A stretch of DNA of 64,000 nt from Planktothrix agardhii NIES-204 (GCA_003609755.1 AP017991.1:1505501-1569500); one strand, 5' to 3'. Shown: positions 1-9,388, numbered from the stretch's first letter. Program-made: numbers and translations. Notes: generated from the sequence alone by a model not told the origin.

Positions 1-1
1 G

Positions 2-148
2 ACTGCTAAACGGGAATTTCTGGCGGTTTTGGATCTTGATCCGAAAAATAAGGCCGCTAAACTGCACGTTGATCGCTGTATTCTGTATGAAACCACCCAA
101 CCCCCTGATGAAACTTGGGATGGAGTGTGGAACCTGACTGAGAAGTAA
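2..148 (+). CDS. C-terminal end of an adenylate/guanylate cyclase-like protein (partial)
   Basis: An open frame enters from the left edge and stops at 146-148. Its 48 visible residues end in WDGVWNLTEK and contain a short helical stretch (LDLDPKNKAAKLHVDRC). This tail, with a (P)DE.WDGVW.(L/M)TEK ending, is typical of cyanobacterial class III adenylate/guanylate cyclases, where it follows the catalytic domain. No catalytic residue lies in the window, so the assignment rests only on resemblance of the tail. It is followed directly by a hairpin terminator. Confidence 0.5.
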   Translation, partial: TAKREFLAVLDLDPKNKAAKLHVDRCILYETTQPPDETWDGVWNLTEK

Positions 149-164
149 TTAAAGATATTGAATT

Positions 165-200
165 GAGAGACACGCTGTGGCACGTCTCTTTTAATTTTAT
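165..200 (+). terminator. Rho-independent terminator after the cyclase-like gene
   Basis: AGAGAC at 166-171 pairs with GTCTCT at 184-189 and is followed by a T-rich run (TTTTAATTTT). It sits 18 bases after the stop codon of the partial gene. It also faces the 3' end of the converging DUF3153 gene, so it may serve both. Confidence 0.6.
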
Positions 201-215
201 AGCAGGGAACAGGGG

Positions 216-1013
216 TTAAATACGAGTGGGAATTGGGGACTGTCCGGCTTTGAATTTGGGGATAAAAGTATATTTGAGATAAATTCCTAAAGCCGTGATC
301 AGGATAATTATAACTGTCCCTATTCCAATCGGACTGGGAACCCAGAAAATCGCTTCTAATTGATTAATTTCTCCGGGTTTAAGTGTCCAAATAACCTGTT
401 TTCCATTCAGATCAACATTTAATAATAGAGGTGCTTCCGAGCCTTCAGGAATACCGATGGGATTAATCACAGTCGCACCCCAGGGAGTGTTTAAGACAAA
501 TTCTAGTTCTAATAAGTTCCCCGAACTAATTAGTACATTCTCCGAGGTAGAGAGTAGGGAAAGCGATCGCAAATCTAATTCTAAGTTGAGATAATTGCGT
601 AAAGCAAAAAACCAATTATTTTGTTTAAGGTTTAAATTTGCAGAAAATTGAGGAATTTCGATATCGGGTTTTTTCTGGGATTTTTTATTGTTAAATTCAG
701 CAGGATTAAAAAATTGATTAAATTTTGTCTCTAAATCCTGACCATTATTAAAAGGAATAGTAACTAATATTTCCTGTTTAGACAGTAGTTTGGTTTTTCC
801 TTTTAACTGTTTAACCCGTTTTTCTAAACTAGATATCCATTCATCTACTACATCATGACTAAATTTAGTTAATTGTTCTCCTAATTGAATCTTTTGAACA
901 ATTTGACCATGGGTTTGATCCTGAAATGCCACTCCCACATCATACCTAACACAGCCACTCAACAGAAAAATGGCACAAAAAACAATACTGAGTTGTTTGA
1001 TAATTTTGATCAT
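216..1013 (-). CDS. DUF3153 family lipoprotein
   Basis: A 265-residue protein with a bacterial lipoprotein signal: a basic start, a hydrophobic core and the lipobox LSGC, with Cys21 as the lipidated residue. The body is a predicted beta-rich extracytoplasmic domain. A single hydrophobic segment near residues 228-250 (GIGTVIIILITALGIYLKY) is followed by a basic tail, which should re-enter the membrane at the C-terminus. This lipoprotein-plus-C-terminal-TM layout matches the cyanobacterial DUF3153 family of unknown function. It stands alone, converging with the cyclase end. The start was chosen because it gives a complete signal peptide. Confidence 0.75.
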   Translation of the reverse strand: MIKIIKQLSIVFCAIFLLSGCVRYDVGVAFQDQTHGQIVQKIQLGEQLTKFSHDVVDEWISSLEKRVKQLKGKTKLLSKQEILVTIPFNNGQDLETKFNQFFNPAEFNNKKSQKKPDIEIPQFSANLNLKQNNWFFALRNYLNLELDLRSLSLLSTSENVLISSGNLLELEFVLNTPWGATVINPIGIPEGSEAPLLLNVDLNGKQVIWTLKPGEINQLEAIFWVPSPIGIGTVIIILITALGIYLKYTFIPKFKAGQSPIPTRI

Positions 1014-1302
1014 GATTTTGTTCCTAGCCGTTAAAATTCAATTTAGTCCATTCTCCCGGTGTAGAAGAATTATTAAAGTCTATAATCACATTCTACTCTT
1101 GACATTAATACCAATTACCTTTCTTGACTCACTCCATCAAAAAGCGAACTAAACAGGGTTATTATCCTCTACTCTGGCCATCGGTACGGAAATTGCCACC
1201 TGTGGGAGTGTGAGTAACCCGCTCTCAAAAGGTTAAGATAGGGGAGAATCTTTCCAAGTCTATAAAACTCAAACCCCTACTAGCAAAAAAAATCGAGAAA
1301 CT

Positions 1303-1626
1303 ATGGGATTCTTTGATTCAGACATCGTACAACAAGAAGCTAAACAGCTATTTGAAGATTATCAATCTATGGTCAAACTGGGCAGTGATTATGGCAAGTT
1401 TGATCGGGCTGGGAAAAAACTCTATATTGAGCAAATGGAAGCGGTTATGGATCGTTACCGGATTTTCATGAAGCGGTTTGAACTTTCCGAGGATTTCATG
1501 GCCCAGATGACCGTTGAACAGTTACGCACCCAACTCGGTCAATTTGGGATTACCCCCGACCAAATGTTTGAACAGATGCACCGTACCCTAGAACGGATGA
1601 AGTCGGAATTAGAAAAACAGCCCTAA
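1303..1626 (+). CDS. DUF1825 family protein
   Basis: A 107-residue, all-helical, soluble protein beginning MGFFDSDIVQQEAKQLFEDYQ. The sequence pattern (EQMEAVMDRYRIFMKRFELSEDFMAQMTVEQLR) is characteristic of DUF1825, a near-universal cyanobacterial family without known function. The length matches the family. It has charged amphipathic helices, no membrane segment and no signal peptide. It lies 117 bases upstream of lepA on the same strand, with no clear terminator between them, so co-transcription is possible. Confidence 0.85.
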   Translation: MGFFDSDIVQQEAKQLFEDYQSMVKLGSDYGKFDRAGKKLYIEQMEAVMDRYRIFMKRFELSEDFMAQMTVEQLRTQLGQFGITPDQMFEQMHRTLERMKSELEKQP

Positions 1627-1743
1627 TCCCCTCTATTTCCCTGAAAAAATCGGTGTCCTTGGGTTTATTTTGTTAAAATACATTAACTAGACCCTCGTTA
1701 GTTTAACGGGAGTCTCCCCTATTATGCCTGTGAATATCATTTT

Positions 1744-3558
1744 ATGACTAACGTTCCTGTTTCTCGAATTCGTAATTTTTCTATTATTGCTCATATTGAT
1801 CATGGGAAATCTACCCTGGCGGATCGACTTTTGGAGGCGACGGGTGCGGTTCAAAAACGGGAAATGAAGGAACAATTTCTTGACTCCATGGACTTAGAGC
1901 GAGAACGGGGAATTACGATTAAATTGCAAGCCGCCCGGATGAATTACAAAGCCGATGACGGTGAGGAATATGTATTAAATTTAATCGACACTCCGGGTCA
2001 CGTTGACTTTTCTTATGAGGTGTCTAGGTCTTTAGCGGCTTGTGAAGGGGCGTTATTAGTTGTGGATGCGTCTCAAGGGGTAGAAGCTCAAACTTTAGCA
2101 AATGTTTATCTCGCCTTAGAAAATAACTTAGAAATTATTCCGGTTTTAAATAAGATTGATTTACCCGGAGCGGAGCCAGATCGGATTAAAAGTGAGATTG
2201 AAGAAATTATTGGGTTAGACTGTTCCGGGGCGGTGTTAGCTTCGGCGAAAGAAGGGGTGGGAATTCATGAAATTTTAGAGTCTATTGTCCGTTTAGTTCC
2301 ACCTCCCCAGGATACGGTTGATCAGAAATTACGGGCATTAATTTTTGATAGTTATTATGACAGTTATCGCGGGGTAGTTGTTTATTTTCGGGTGATGGAT
2401 GGTAGGCTAAAAAAAGGCGATCGCGTCCACTTAATGGCTTCGGGAAAAGAATATGAAGTTGATGAAATTGGCGTATTATCTCCGACTCAAATCCCCGTTG
2501 ATGAACTCCACGCGGGGGAAGTAGGATATTTTTCTGCTGCGATTAAAGCCGTTGAAGATGCCCGGGTTGGGGATACTATTACTTTAGCCAATCGTCAAGC
2601 CGAACAAGCTTTGCCCGGTTATACCGAAGCAAAACCGATGGTGTTTTGTGGGTTATTTCCCACGGATTCTGATGAATATCCTAATCTAAAAGAAGCCTTA
2701 GAAAAACTCAAATTAAACGACGCGGCGTTATCTTATGAACCGGAAACTTCTAGTGCGATGGGGTTCGGTTTCCGATGTGGATTTTTAGGGTTACTGCACA
2801 TGGAAATTGTGCAAGAACGTTTGGAAAGGGAATATGATTTAGACTTAATTGTGACTTCTCCTTCGGTGGTTTATCAAGTTACAACTCAAAAGGGAGAAGT
2901 GATGATGATCGATAACCCCAGTCGTTTACCTGAACCTAACCATCGGGAAAAAATAGAAGAACCATATGTGCGGGTAGAAATGATTACTCCTGAAGCTTAT
3001 GTGGGCAGTTTAATGGAGTTAGCCCAGGGTCGTCGGGGTGAATTTAAGGATATGCGATATTTAGCTCAGGGACGGACAACCTTAGTTTATGAAGTGCCTT
3101 TAGCGGAAGTAGTGACGGACTTTTTTGATCAGATGAAATCCCGTTCTCGTGGTTATGCCAGTATGGAATATCATATTATTGGATATCGAGAAAATGCCTT
3201 AGTTAAACTCGATATTATGATTAATAAAGATCCGATCGATTCTTTGGCAATGATTGTTCACCGAGATAAAGCTTATCATGTTGGACGGGCAATGGTGGAA
3301 AAACTCAAAGAATTGATTCCCCGTCATCAATTTAAAGTTCCCATTCAAGCCACAATTGGATCTAAAGTTATTGCTAGTGAAAGTATTCCGGCATTAAGAA
3401 AAGATGTGTTAGCTAAATGTTATGGGGGGGATATTAGTCGGAAGAAAAAACTCTTACAGAAGCAAGCCAAAGGTAAAAAACGGATGAAATCCTTGGGTTC
3501 TGTGGATGTTCCTCAAGAGGCATTTATGGCGGTATTACGGTTAAATCAAGAATCCTAA
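1744..3558 (+). CDS. lepA: Elongation factor 4 (LepA), ribosome back-translocating GTPase
   Basis: A 604-residue translational GTPase of full family length. The G1 loop AHIDHGKST (residues 16-24), G3 DTPGH and G4 NKID are all present, followed by domain II, EF-G-like domains III and V, and the LepA-specific C-terminal domain with the basic segment [24 protein letters not shown]4 binds stalled or mistranslocated ribosomes and catalyses back-translocation; it is cytosolic or membrane-associated. ATG follows a short leader. A perfect 38-bp palindrome 1 bp after the stop probably terminates the transcript. Confidence 0.97.
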   Translation: MTNVPVSRIRNFSIIAHIDHGKSTLADRLLEATGAVQKREMKEQFLDSMDLERERGITIKLQAARMNYKADDGEEYVLNLIDTPGHVDFSYEVSRSLAACEGALLVVDASQGVEAQTLANVYLALENNLEIIPVLNKIDLPGAEPDRIKSEIEEIIGLDCSGAVLASAKEGVGIHEILESIVRLVPPPQDTVDQKLRALIFDSYYDSYRGVVVYFRVMDGRLKKGDRVHLMASGKEYEVDEIGVLSPTQIPVDELHAGEVGYFSAAIKAVEDARVGDTITLANRQAEQALPGYTEAKPMVFCGLFPTDSDEYPNLKEALEKLKLNDAALSYEPETSSAMGFGFRCGFLGLLHMEIVQERLEREYDLDLIVTSPSVVYQVTTQKGEVMMIDNPSRLPEPNHREKIEEPYVRVEMITPEAYVGSLMELAQGRRGEFKDMRYLAQGRTTLVYEVPLAEVVTDFFDQMKSRSRGYASMEYHIIGYRENALVKLDIMINKDPIDSLAMIVHRDKAYHVGRAMVEKLKELIPRHQFKVPIQATIGSKVIASESIPALRKDVLAKCYGGDISRKKKLLQKQAKGKKRMKSLGSVDVPQEAFMAVLRLNQES

Positions 3559-3559
3559 A

Positions 3560-3597
3560 TTGTTGTAGAGACGTTAAATTTAACGTCTCTACAACAA
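3560..3597. terminator. Perfect 19+19-bp palindrome after lepA
   Basis: Bases 3560-3597 form an uninterrupted inverted repeat with its centre between 3578 and 3579; each arm is TTGTTGTAGAGACGTTAAA. It directly follows the lepA stop codon. A terminator hairpin is the simplest reading. Palindromes with the core TAGAGACGT are, from memory, also dispersed repeats in filamentous cyanobacteria, so it may be a small mobile palindrome recruited as a terminator. Confidence 0.55.
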
Positions 3598-3653
3598 AGA
3601 TCAATGTTGTTGGGTATAGCTGGGGTGTATTCAAAGCCAAGTCTTAACTTTAA

Positions 3654-3995
3654 AACGTTTTAGTAATCGTCGCCACTGATGGTGCTAATTGGTTTGGTAA
3701 TGTTGTCATTACCACTGCTCAATTCCGAGTGATTCGCAGACCCCCTTTTTCTCGTCGTCAACTTCACTTAATGCTCCCAGCAAAAGGTGGAATGCGTCGT
3801 AAGTATGGGGGTTCTACGACTCGTCATGGATTCCGTAAGGGGGACTTGGTTAAATCTGCCAAGGGTGTTGGTTATGTGTCAGCAGACACCGAAAGACAAG
3901 TATCTGTCAGCGATGCTAATTGGAAACGGTTAGGGCAGATTACTTCTAGTAAAGTACAGTTAATTCGCCGTTCCAACGGGTTGATTGTTACTTAG
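3654..3995 (+). pseudogene. C-terminal remnant of an IscB-type (RRXRR/HNH) nuclease
   Basis: An open frame without a credible start runs from 3654 to a TAG at 3993-3995. The readable part has RRPPFSRRQLHLM, then GGMRRKYGGSTTRHGFRKGDLV, then GYVSADTERQVSVSDANWKRL and KVQLIRRSNGLIVT. This is the characteristic C-terminal region of IscB-like RNA-guided nickases/nucleases from IS200/IS605-type elements. The RuvC and HNH parts are gone, so it is a decayed copy. No upstream omega RNA is evident. A transposon-end hairpin lies just downstream, as expected for these elements. Confidence 0.7.
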
Positions 3996-4008
3996 AAGAT
4001 TGTGTAAA

Positions 4009-4036
4009 GCCGTCCTTCGCTTCGCTAAAGGACGGG
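4009..4036 (+). mobile_element. IS200/IS605-type right-end hairpin
   Basis: CCGTCCTT (4010-4017) pairs with AAGGACGG (4028-4035), with the internal palindrome CGCTTCGCT in the loop. Such hairpins mark the right end recognised by Y1 transposases and commonly follow tnpB or iscB genes in cyanobacteria. Its position 14 bp after the iscB remnant supports that reading. Confidence 0.6.
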
Positions 4037-4056
4037 GTTTCAAACCCAATTTTTAG

Positions 4057-4989
4057 ATGAGAATTTTAGTTACAGGTGGCGCGGGTTTTCTGGGTTCACA
4101 CCTAATTGATCGCTTAATGGAACAGAGCCATGAAGTGATTTGTTTAGATAACTTTTTCACAGGGAGAAAACGAAATATCCTGAAATGGATCGGTAATCCC
4201 TATTTTGAACTGATCCGCCATGATATTACCGAACCAATTCGGTTAGAAGCCGATCAAATCTACCATTTAGCCTGTCCCGCCTCTCCAGTTCACTACCAAT
4301 ACAACCCGGTTAAAACCATCAAAACCAATGTATTAGGAACTATGAATATGTTGGGGTTAGCCAAACGGATCAAAGCCCGGTTTTTCCTAGCCTCCACTTC
4401 TGAAGTCTACGGAGATCCCGATGTTCACCCCCAAACGGAGGACTATCGAGGCAATGTCAACTGTATTGGGATTCGATCCTGTTACGACGAGGGAAAGCGG
4501 GTTGCAGAAACCTTAGCCTTTGACTATCACCGTCAAAACGGGGTAGATATTCGGGTGGTACGGATTTTTAATACCTATGGCCCCCGAATGTTAGAAAATG
4601 ATGGCCGTGTGGTCAGTAACTTTATTGTCCAAGCCCTGCGAGGGATTCCCTTAACAGTTTATGGGGATGGTTCCCAAACCCGGAGTTTCTGTTATGTGTC
4701 AGACTTGGTAGAGGGATTCATCCGCTTGATGAATAGCGATCAGATTGGCCCTATTAATATCGGGAATCCAGGGGAATATACCATTTTGGAATTAGCTGAA
4801 AAAATTCAGAATCTCGTTAACCCAGATGTGGAAATTCAATTTAAACCGCTACCGGAGGATGATCCTAAACAGCGACAACCCGATATTACTCGTGCTAAAA
4901 CCTACCTGAATTGGGAACCGACAATCCCACTGGATCAAGGATTAGAATTGACGGTGAAAGATTTTCGGGAACGCATCTACAACAGTTGA
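4057..4989 (+). CDS. UDP-glucuronate decarboxylase (UDP-xylose synthase), extended SDR
   Basis: A 310-residue extended short-chain dehydrogenase. The NAD-binding motif TGGAGFLG is at residues 6-13, and the catalytic Tyr143 and Lys147 are in SCYDEGKR. The family signatures [32 protein letters not shown] and [18 protein letters not shown] are diagnostic of UDP-glucuronate decarboxylases. The enzyme converts UDP-glucuronate to UDP-xylose through a 4-keto intermediate in the cytosol. It is followed after 84 bases by UDP-glucose 6-dehydrogenase, which makes its substrate. The pair therefore encodes the UDP-glucose to UDP-xylose route for exopolysaccharide or cell-surface glycans. Confidence 0.93.
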   Translation: MRILVTGGAGFLGSHLIDRLMEQSHEVICLDNFFTGRKRNILKWIGNPYFELIRHDITEPIRLEADQIYHLACPASPVHYQYNPVKTIKTNVLGTMNMLGLAKRIKARFFLASTSEVYGDPDVHPQTEDYRGNVNCIGIRSCYDEGKRVAETLAFDYHRQNGVDIRVVRIFNTYGPRMLENDGRVVSNFIVQALRGIPLTVYGDGSQTRSFCYVSDLVEGFIRLMNSDQIGPINIGNPGEYTILELAEKIQNLVNPDVEIQFKPLPEDDPKQRQPDITRAKTYLNWEPTIPLDQGLELTVKDFRERIYNS

Positions 4990-5073
4990 AAAGAGTAAAA
5001 TCCTTGTTAACGATCAATCATTGAGCGTTAACAAGATTGTTAGTTTTTCGGTCAAAAAATTGAGGATAGATTT

Positions 5074-6441
5074 ATGCGTGTTTGTGTAATTGGGACGGGA
5101 TATGTGGGTTTAGTAACCGGAGTGTGTCTGGCACAGATCGGACATGATGTTATTTGTATTGATAATAATGAGGAAAAGGTCAAATTAATGAAATCGGGAC
5201 AGTCCCCGATTTATGAACCCGGACTACCGGAATTAATGAAATCCTGTATGGAGTCCGGGCGGCTGGATTTTTCTTCGGATTTAGCTGCGGGTGTGGAACA
5301 TGGTGAGGTGTTATTTATCGCCGTAGGAACTCCTCCTTTACCTAGCGGAGAAAGTGATACTCGTTATGTCGAAGCGGTGGCGCGGGGGATTGGAGCTAAC
5401 CTGACCACAGGTTATAAAGTGATTGTGAATAAATCCACTGTACCCATTGGTTCCGGAGACTGGGTGCGGATGATTGTTTTAGATGGTGTTTCCGAGCGGC
5501 AAAAAGAAAAAGGGTCAGCAGGAACACCGATTGAAGCTGAATTTGATGTTGTTAGTAACCCGGAATTTTTACGCGAAGGTTCGGCGGTTTATGACACCTT
5601 TAATCCCGATCGAATTGTGTTAGGAAGTAATAGCAAAAAAGCCCTGGAGGTGATGCAGGAATTGTATGCACCTTTAGTATCGAGAAAACATTCTGATCAT
5701 CCATCTTTACCCCCAGTTCCAATTGTGTTAACTGATCTAAGTTCAGCAGAAATGATTAAATATGCTGCTAACTCGTTCTTAGCAACTAAAATTAGCTTTA
5801 TTAACGAAATTGCTAATATTTGCGATCGCGTCGGTGCGGATGTGACACAAGTAGCTCAAGGAATTGGCTTAGATTCTCGCATTGGGAATAAATTTTTACA
5901 AGCTGGAATTGGTTGGGGGGGTTCCTGTTTCCCTAAAGATGTTTCGGCTTTAATTCATACGGCCGATGACTATAATTATGACGCCCAATTATTAAAAGCG
6001 GCGGTGGAAGTTAATAACCGTCAACGCACGATTGCCATTGATAAATTACAGCAAGTGCTGAAAATTCTCAAAGGCAAAACCGTGGGATTATTGGGATTAA
6101 CTTTTAAAGCTGATACGGACGATTTACGCGATGCTCCAGCTTTAGATATTATCCAAGAATTGAACCGTTTGGGGGCAAAAGTTAAAGCTTATGATCCGAT
6201 TATTTCCCAAAGTGGGATGCGTCATGGGTTAACGGGGGTAATTGTTGAAACCGATCCTGAATTGTTAGCTGATGGCTGTGATGCGTTAATTTTAATTACC
6301 GACTGGGCGCAATTCCAAAACCTTGATTATGGGAAAATGGCGAAAAAAATGCACTCGGCATTTATGATTGATGGCCGGAATTTCTTAGACCGAAAACAAT
6401 TAGAATCCGCAGGTTTCCAATATGTCGGTATTGGACATTAA
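5074..6441 (+). CDS. UDP-glucose 6-dehydrogenase
   Basis: A 455-residue UDP-glucose/GDP-mannose dehydrogenase of normal length. The N-terminal Rossmann motif GTGYVGLVTG is at residues 7-16. The central domain holds the catalytic cysteine Cys285 in GIGWGGSCFPKD. The C-terminal UDP-binding domain contains LLGLTFKADTDDLRDAPA. It oxidises UDP-glucose twice with NAD+ to UDP-glucuronate. Its position downstream of the decarboxylase suggests a two-gene unit. The intervening bases hold a small inverted repeat (GTTAACGATC...GAGCGTTAAC) but no strong terminator. The symbol ugd or rkpK would be usual, but none is certain here. Confidence 0.95.
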   Translation: MRVCVIGTGYVGLVTGVCLAQIGHDVICIDNNEEKVKLMKSGQSPIYEPGLPELMKSCMESGRLDFSSDLAAGVEHGEVLFIAVGTPPLPSGESDTRYVEAVARGIGANLTTGYKVIVNKSTVPIGSGDWVRMIVLDGVSERQKEKGSAGTPIEAEFDVVSNPEFLREGSAVYDTFNPDRIVLGSNSKKALEVMQELYAPLVSRKHSDHPSLPPVPIVLTDLSSAEMIKYAANSFLATKISFINEIANICDRVGADVTQVAQGIGLDSRIGNKFLQAGIGWGGSCFPKDVSALIHTADDYNYDAQLLKAAVEVNNRQRTIAIDKLQQVLKILKGKTVGLLGLTFKADTDDLRDAPALDIIQELNRLGAKVKAYDPIISQSGMRHGLTGVIVETDPELLADGCDALILITDWAQFQNLDYGKMAKKMHSAFMIDGRNFLDRKQLESAGFQYVGIGH

Positions 6442-6461
6442 TCCCTAGGTTAATGTAGGAT

Positions 6462-6484
6462 TAGGGTGGGCATTGCTCACCCTA
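6462..6484. terminator. Shared hairpin between converging genes
   Basis: TAGGGTG (6462-6468) pairs with CACCCTA (6478-6484); flanking ATGTAGG/CCTACAT partly extend the stem. It sits after the UDP-glucose dehydrogenase stop and overlaps the stop codon of the converging 343-residue gene. This suggests a bidirectional stop signal. Confidence 0.45.
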
Positions 6485-7508
6485 CATAACCTCTTAAAAT
6501 CATATTAATTTGTTTCTGAACCTGATCTAATTTTCGACGTTGTTGATCAATCCAATCTTTTTCGGCTTCCCGTTGTTCAGGAGTTTCTTGTTCATATCGG
6601 TTTTGTTTCTCTAAAAAATCATTGTAAAAAATAATAATTTCTGTTGTAGTTGATAAAGCAAAATCAAAGCATTCAGTAAATCTTGAAGCCATATTTTCTT
6701 CTATAATTTCTTTGACTCTATTAACAAAAATGTCAAATCTTTCTCTAGTAATTACCATAAATCCTTGATTTAAAAATCCACCTAGATTTGGTTTTACCCA
6801 CCAATCTGATAAAATATTGCTAGAATTTCCTTTTGTATTAATTAAGTAATTTTTTTGGTAAGAGTATGAAGTTGGTTTAACTGAAATATTAACTTGCTCT
6901 TGGAAATTTAGTAAATTAATTGTTGATTGAAGATAATTCATATCAATATTTGATACATTTTTATTTAAAAATAATAAATTTGTATTGATACTGGTGATCA
7001 TCTCATTATTGATAATTTTTATTGTCTTATCTAATCCTTGAATCAAGCCATCTTTATCCGAAAGACCTAATTCTTTTTTTAAGTTTCCGCTTTTACTATC
7101 TTTAAACCACGTTTCTTTAAGCTGTTCACATTGATTTAACCATAAATTTTTAATTTCTTGAATCCCTTCTGTTTGACATTTTTTCTGTAACTCCCGAATT
7201 CTAAAATCAATCGCTGCTAGTTTTCCTATTTCTTCCCAGAGTTCAGACTTGGGGACAGCCATAATTCTAGGTTTACTATTCCAGACATCCTCAGCCTGAT
7301 CCAAATCTTTATAACTAACTTCCATTAACTCTTTTAATCTAACTGCGGACTGTCTTAACTCCTGATTACAGGATTGAATCGACTGATTTAACTCCGTAGC
7401 GGATTGTTTCAACTCGCAAGATTCACTTTTATTGTTCAGTACAGAAACCGTTGAATAAGTAATAGACTGGAAGATATTTAAAAATTCATTCATTGCAGCA
7501 AGCCTCAA
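6477..7508 (-). CDS. Uncharacterised helical protein, 343 residues
   Basis: I do not recognise this family. The protein is soluble, has no signal peptide or membrane segment, and is rich in Asn, Gln, Lys and Glu with long predicted helices. The segment from about residue 20 to 75 (KSESCELKQSATELNQSIQSCNQELRQSAVRLKELMEVSY, given by position only beyond this) looks like a coiled coil. Another charged helix closes the C-terminus (EQREAEKDWIDQQRRKLDQVQKQINMIL). The coding sequence is AT-rich compared with the neighbouring ugd. It diverges from the 432-residue gene at 7750 across a 241-bp AT-rich gap, so shared regulation is possible. A role in a two-component defence or toxin pair is speculation. 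Confidence 0.55.
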   Translation of the reverse strand: MRLAAMNEFLNIFQSITYSTVSVLNNKSESCELKQSATELNQSIQSCNQELRQSAVRLKELMEVSYKDLDQAEDVWNSKPRIMAVPKSELWEEIGKLAAIDFRIRELQKKCQTEGIQEIKNLWLNQCEQLKETWFKDSKSGNLKKELGLSDKDGLIQGLDKTIKIINNEMITSINTNLLFLNKNVSNIDMNYLQSTINLLNFQEQVNISVKPTSYSYQKNYLINTKGNSSNILSDWWVKPNLGGFLNQGFMVITRERFDIFVNRVKEIIEENMASRFTECFDFALSTTTEIIIFYNDFLEKQNRYEQETPEQREAEKDWIDQQRRKLDQVQKQINMILRGYVG

Positions 7509-7749
7509 TTAAGCATACAGTTCTACTTTACAACATTAGAGGAACAATAAATAAGTCAGTAACAATTTATAAATTATTTATCCGTGTTTATACGGTTTAA
7601 TAAAATCAATTAAAATCAAAATAAATTTATTTTCCGTAAAAATACTTAAATCAGTAAAACAAAAAATTAATTGATCAAAATTTTAGCAATATCTGTTTGT
7701 TTTTAGAGGATTTTGAGTTTACAATAATTAAAGAGTTAGGTTAAAAATT

Positions 7750-9048
7750 ATGTCTGTTTTCGCTCCTAGTATGCAATTTGTATTTTCCCCCGCAATTCAA
7801 GAAGGTTTAGCCAAGGGTGTCTATGAGTTAGTTTCCTCCAACTCAGGAGTACCTTTAAGCATGGTCAGATGGGCGAAAGGAACAGCAAATGCGGGCCAGT
7901 TTGCAGGTCACGCTATGGGTACAATAATGCACAATAGTCCCCTTGCGCCGATTACCGCACCCGTGGAAGTGGGTATGGGTTTAGTTCAAATGTATCAGGT
8001 TCATCAAGGATTTCAGAAAACCTATCAAGGAATTAACCAATTACAAGCAAGTCTGGGAGTTCTACAATCAACGACTGCGGTTATTGGTGTTGGTGTAGCG
8101 GTAACAGGTGTTCTTGCGGCTGTAAATTTGTATCAGACTTTAAAGTTAAGAGAAGATATCAAACAACTCAAATTAACAGTGACGGGAGGATTTATTGATC
8201 TAAAATCTGCCTTAAAAAATCAAGGTGATAGTATTATTAGACGGATTGATGAAGTTGCAGAAGATATTAAATATAATCAACATCGGTTAATTTTAATTAC
8301 AGCTTATGGCAAATTTACAGAAGCCTTAAAGTGGTTTAAAGTGGCAATGACTATTGAAGAACCAAATGCCAGAAACGATCAAATTAACGGGGTGTTAAGT
8401 ATGCTATACCATGCTTTAGCTGATTACTCTAATCCCCAGCTATTAAACAATGTTTGTGCTGCGGGTCAACTTCGTAGACTCGAATGCACTTGGGCGATTG
8501 AACAAGCCATTATTACTGCTTATCAAGCCCAAAATCAATTAACAGCATCGAATGAACACCTAGAACAACTTCAAAATAAAATTTATCAAGGATTACTGAA
8601 TATTATTGATCAATGTAGTTCTCAAGAAGAATTAGATTTTCTATTTCCTGAAATAGCCAGAATTAAAATACATGATTGTACAGCATTAAAATCTTGGCAA
8701 GATCATACTAATTGGTTTAAAACCTTATCTAATGATGAACGGGAACAGTTAGCAATGTTAGAACCGGAAACCTCAGAATCAGTTAATTTTGAATTATCAA
8801 AAAACGACATAACTATTAAACCTTTAGAAATGCAAATCTATGAGGAATTAAAACAAAAATCCCACTATTCAGCTTTACGAGATCAATTAAAATTTGTCGT
8901 TAAACCTGAATTACGCCGTGAACATGAATCTTATATTTTTAATAAAGCGATCGCCACAGGTTTAAATGGATTAGCCCCTAAAAATTGGGAAGAAGTACCC
9001 GATTTAACCGTTGCTAATCTTTATCATTATTTTCAAGTTCAATCTTAA
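7750..9048 (+). CDS. Uncharacterised protein with a central hydrophobic hairpin-like segment, 432 residues
   Basis: The family is not recognised. The N-terminal 100 residues are Gly/Ala-rich and amphipathic. Residues about 105-128 form one hydrophobic, Gly/Val/Ala-rich stretch (TTAVIGVGVAVTGVLAAVNLY) flanked by helices. A predicted coiled coil follows (LKLREDIKQLKLTVTGGFIDLKSALK onward) and then a helical C-terminal half. A single Gly/Val-rich hydrophobic stretch inside an otherwise soluble helical protein recalls alpha-pore-forming proteins, but this is inference from composition only. The gene lies between the divergent 343-residue gene and the leader-distal end of the CRISPR array, and ends with a strong hairpin at 9133-9174. 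Confidence 0.55.
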   Translation: MSVFAPSMQFVFSPAIQEGLAKGVYELVSSNSGVPLSMVRWAKGTANAGQFAGHAMGTIMHNSPLAPITAPVEVGMGLVQMYQVHQGFQKTYQGINQLQASLGVLQSTTAVIGVGVAVTGVLAAVNLYQTLKLREDIKQLKLTVTGGFIDLKSALKNQGDSIIRRIDEVAEDIKYNQHRLILITAYGKFTEALKWFKVAMTIEEPNARNDQINGVLSMLYHALADYSNPQLLNNVCAAGQLRRLECTWAIEQAIITAYQAQNQLTASNEHLEQLQNKIYQGLLNIIDQCSSQEELDFLFPEIARIKIHDCTALKSWQDHTNWFKTLSNDEREQLAMLEPETSESVNFELSKNDITIKPLEMQIYEELKQKSHYSALRDQLKFVVKPELRREHESYIFNKAIATGLNGLAPKNWEEVPDLTVANLYHYFQVQS

Positions 9049-9132
9049 AATGCGTAGGAAGATTGAAAAAAACTAGAAAAAACGACTTAAAGTTCCTCAA
9101 ATTGTAAGTTAGATCAAAATTAGATGAAATTT

Positions 9133-9174
9133 AACAAAACGTAGGTATTTATTTATAGTTACCTACGTTTTGTT
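9133..9174 (+). terminator. 15-bp-stem hairpin after the 432-residue gene
   Basis: AACAAAACGTAGGTA (9133-9147) is perfectly complementary to TACCTACGTTTTGTT (9160-9174), and A-rich sequence follows. It probably terminates the upstream gene. The perfect stem could also be a small mobile palindrome. Confidence 0.55.
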
Positions 9175-9217
9175 GAAAAAACAGCTAAATTGCCAAGCAC
9201 TTTTTTCAGATATTTAA

Positions 9218-9388
9218 TTAATCTTGACCAACTCGCATAATAATCGACTTCAATCCATTCATAATATCCTCAAGAGATTCAATAATTTTTAAGGTTTCTT
9301 TTTGTTCAGTTTCATCATCTAATTTAGACAAAAATTGAAATAATTGGTTAATTCTTTCTTCTTTTCTTTTTCTTTTTTTAATTATTAA
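9218..9388 (-). pseudogene. Remnant of a PIN-module antitoxin-like gene
   Basis: Read on the minus strand, an open frame without a start codon ends at 9218-9220. Its product contains LSKLDDETEQKETLKIIESLED. This closely matches the C-terminus of the antitoxin-like protein at 55301-55603 (AELDDENEQKETLKIIESLEN). The start side is cut by an in-frame stop and a low-complexity purine run. It is a decayed paralogue of that antitoxin, with no toxin gene left beside it. Confidence 0.6.

Noticed and set aside
970-1152. 60-codon frame upstream of DUF1825
   Set aside because: It overlaps the signal-peptide region of the DUF3153 gene on the other strand and has no ribosome binding site.
1688-1722. tRNA-like stretch (ctcgttagtttaacgggagtctccc)
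   Set aside because: It is too short for a cloverleaf and has no T-arm; it only contains a small GGGAGTCTCCC palindrome in the lepA leader.
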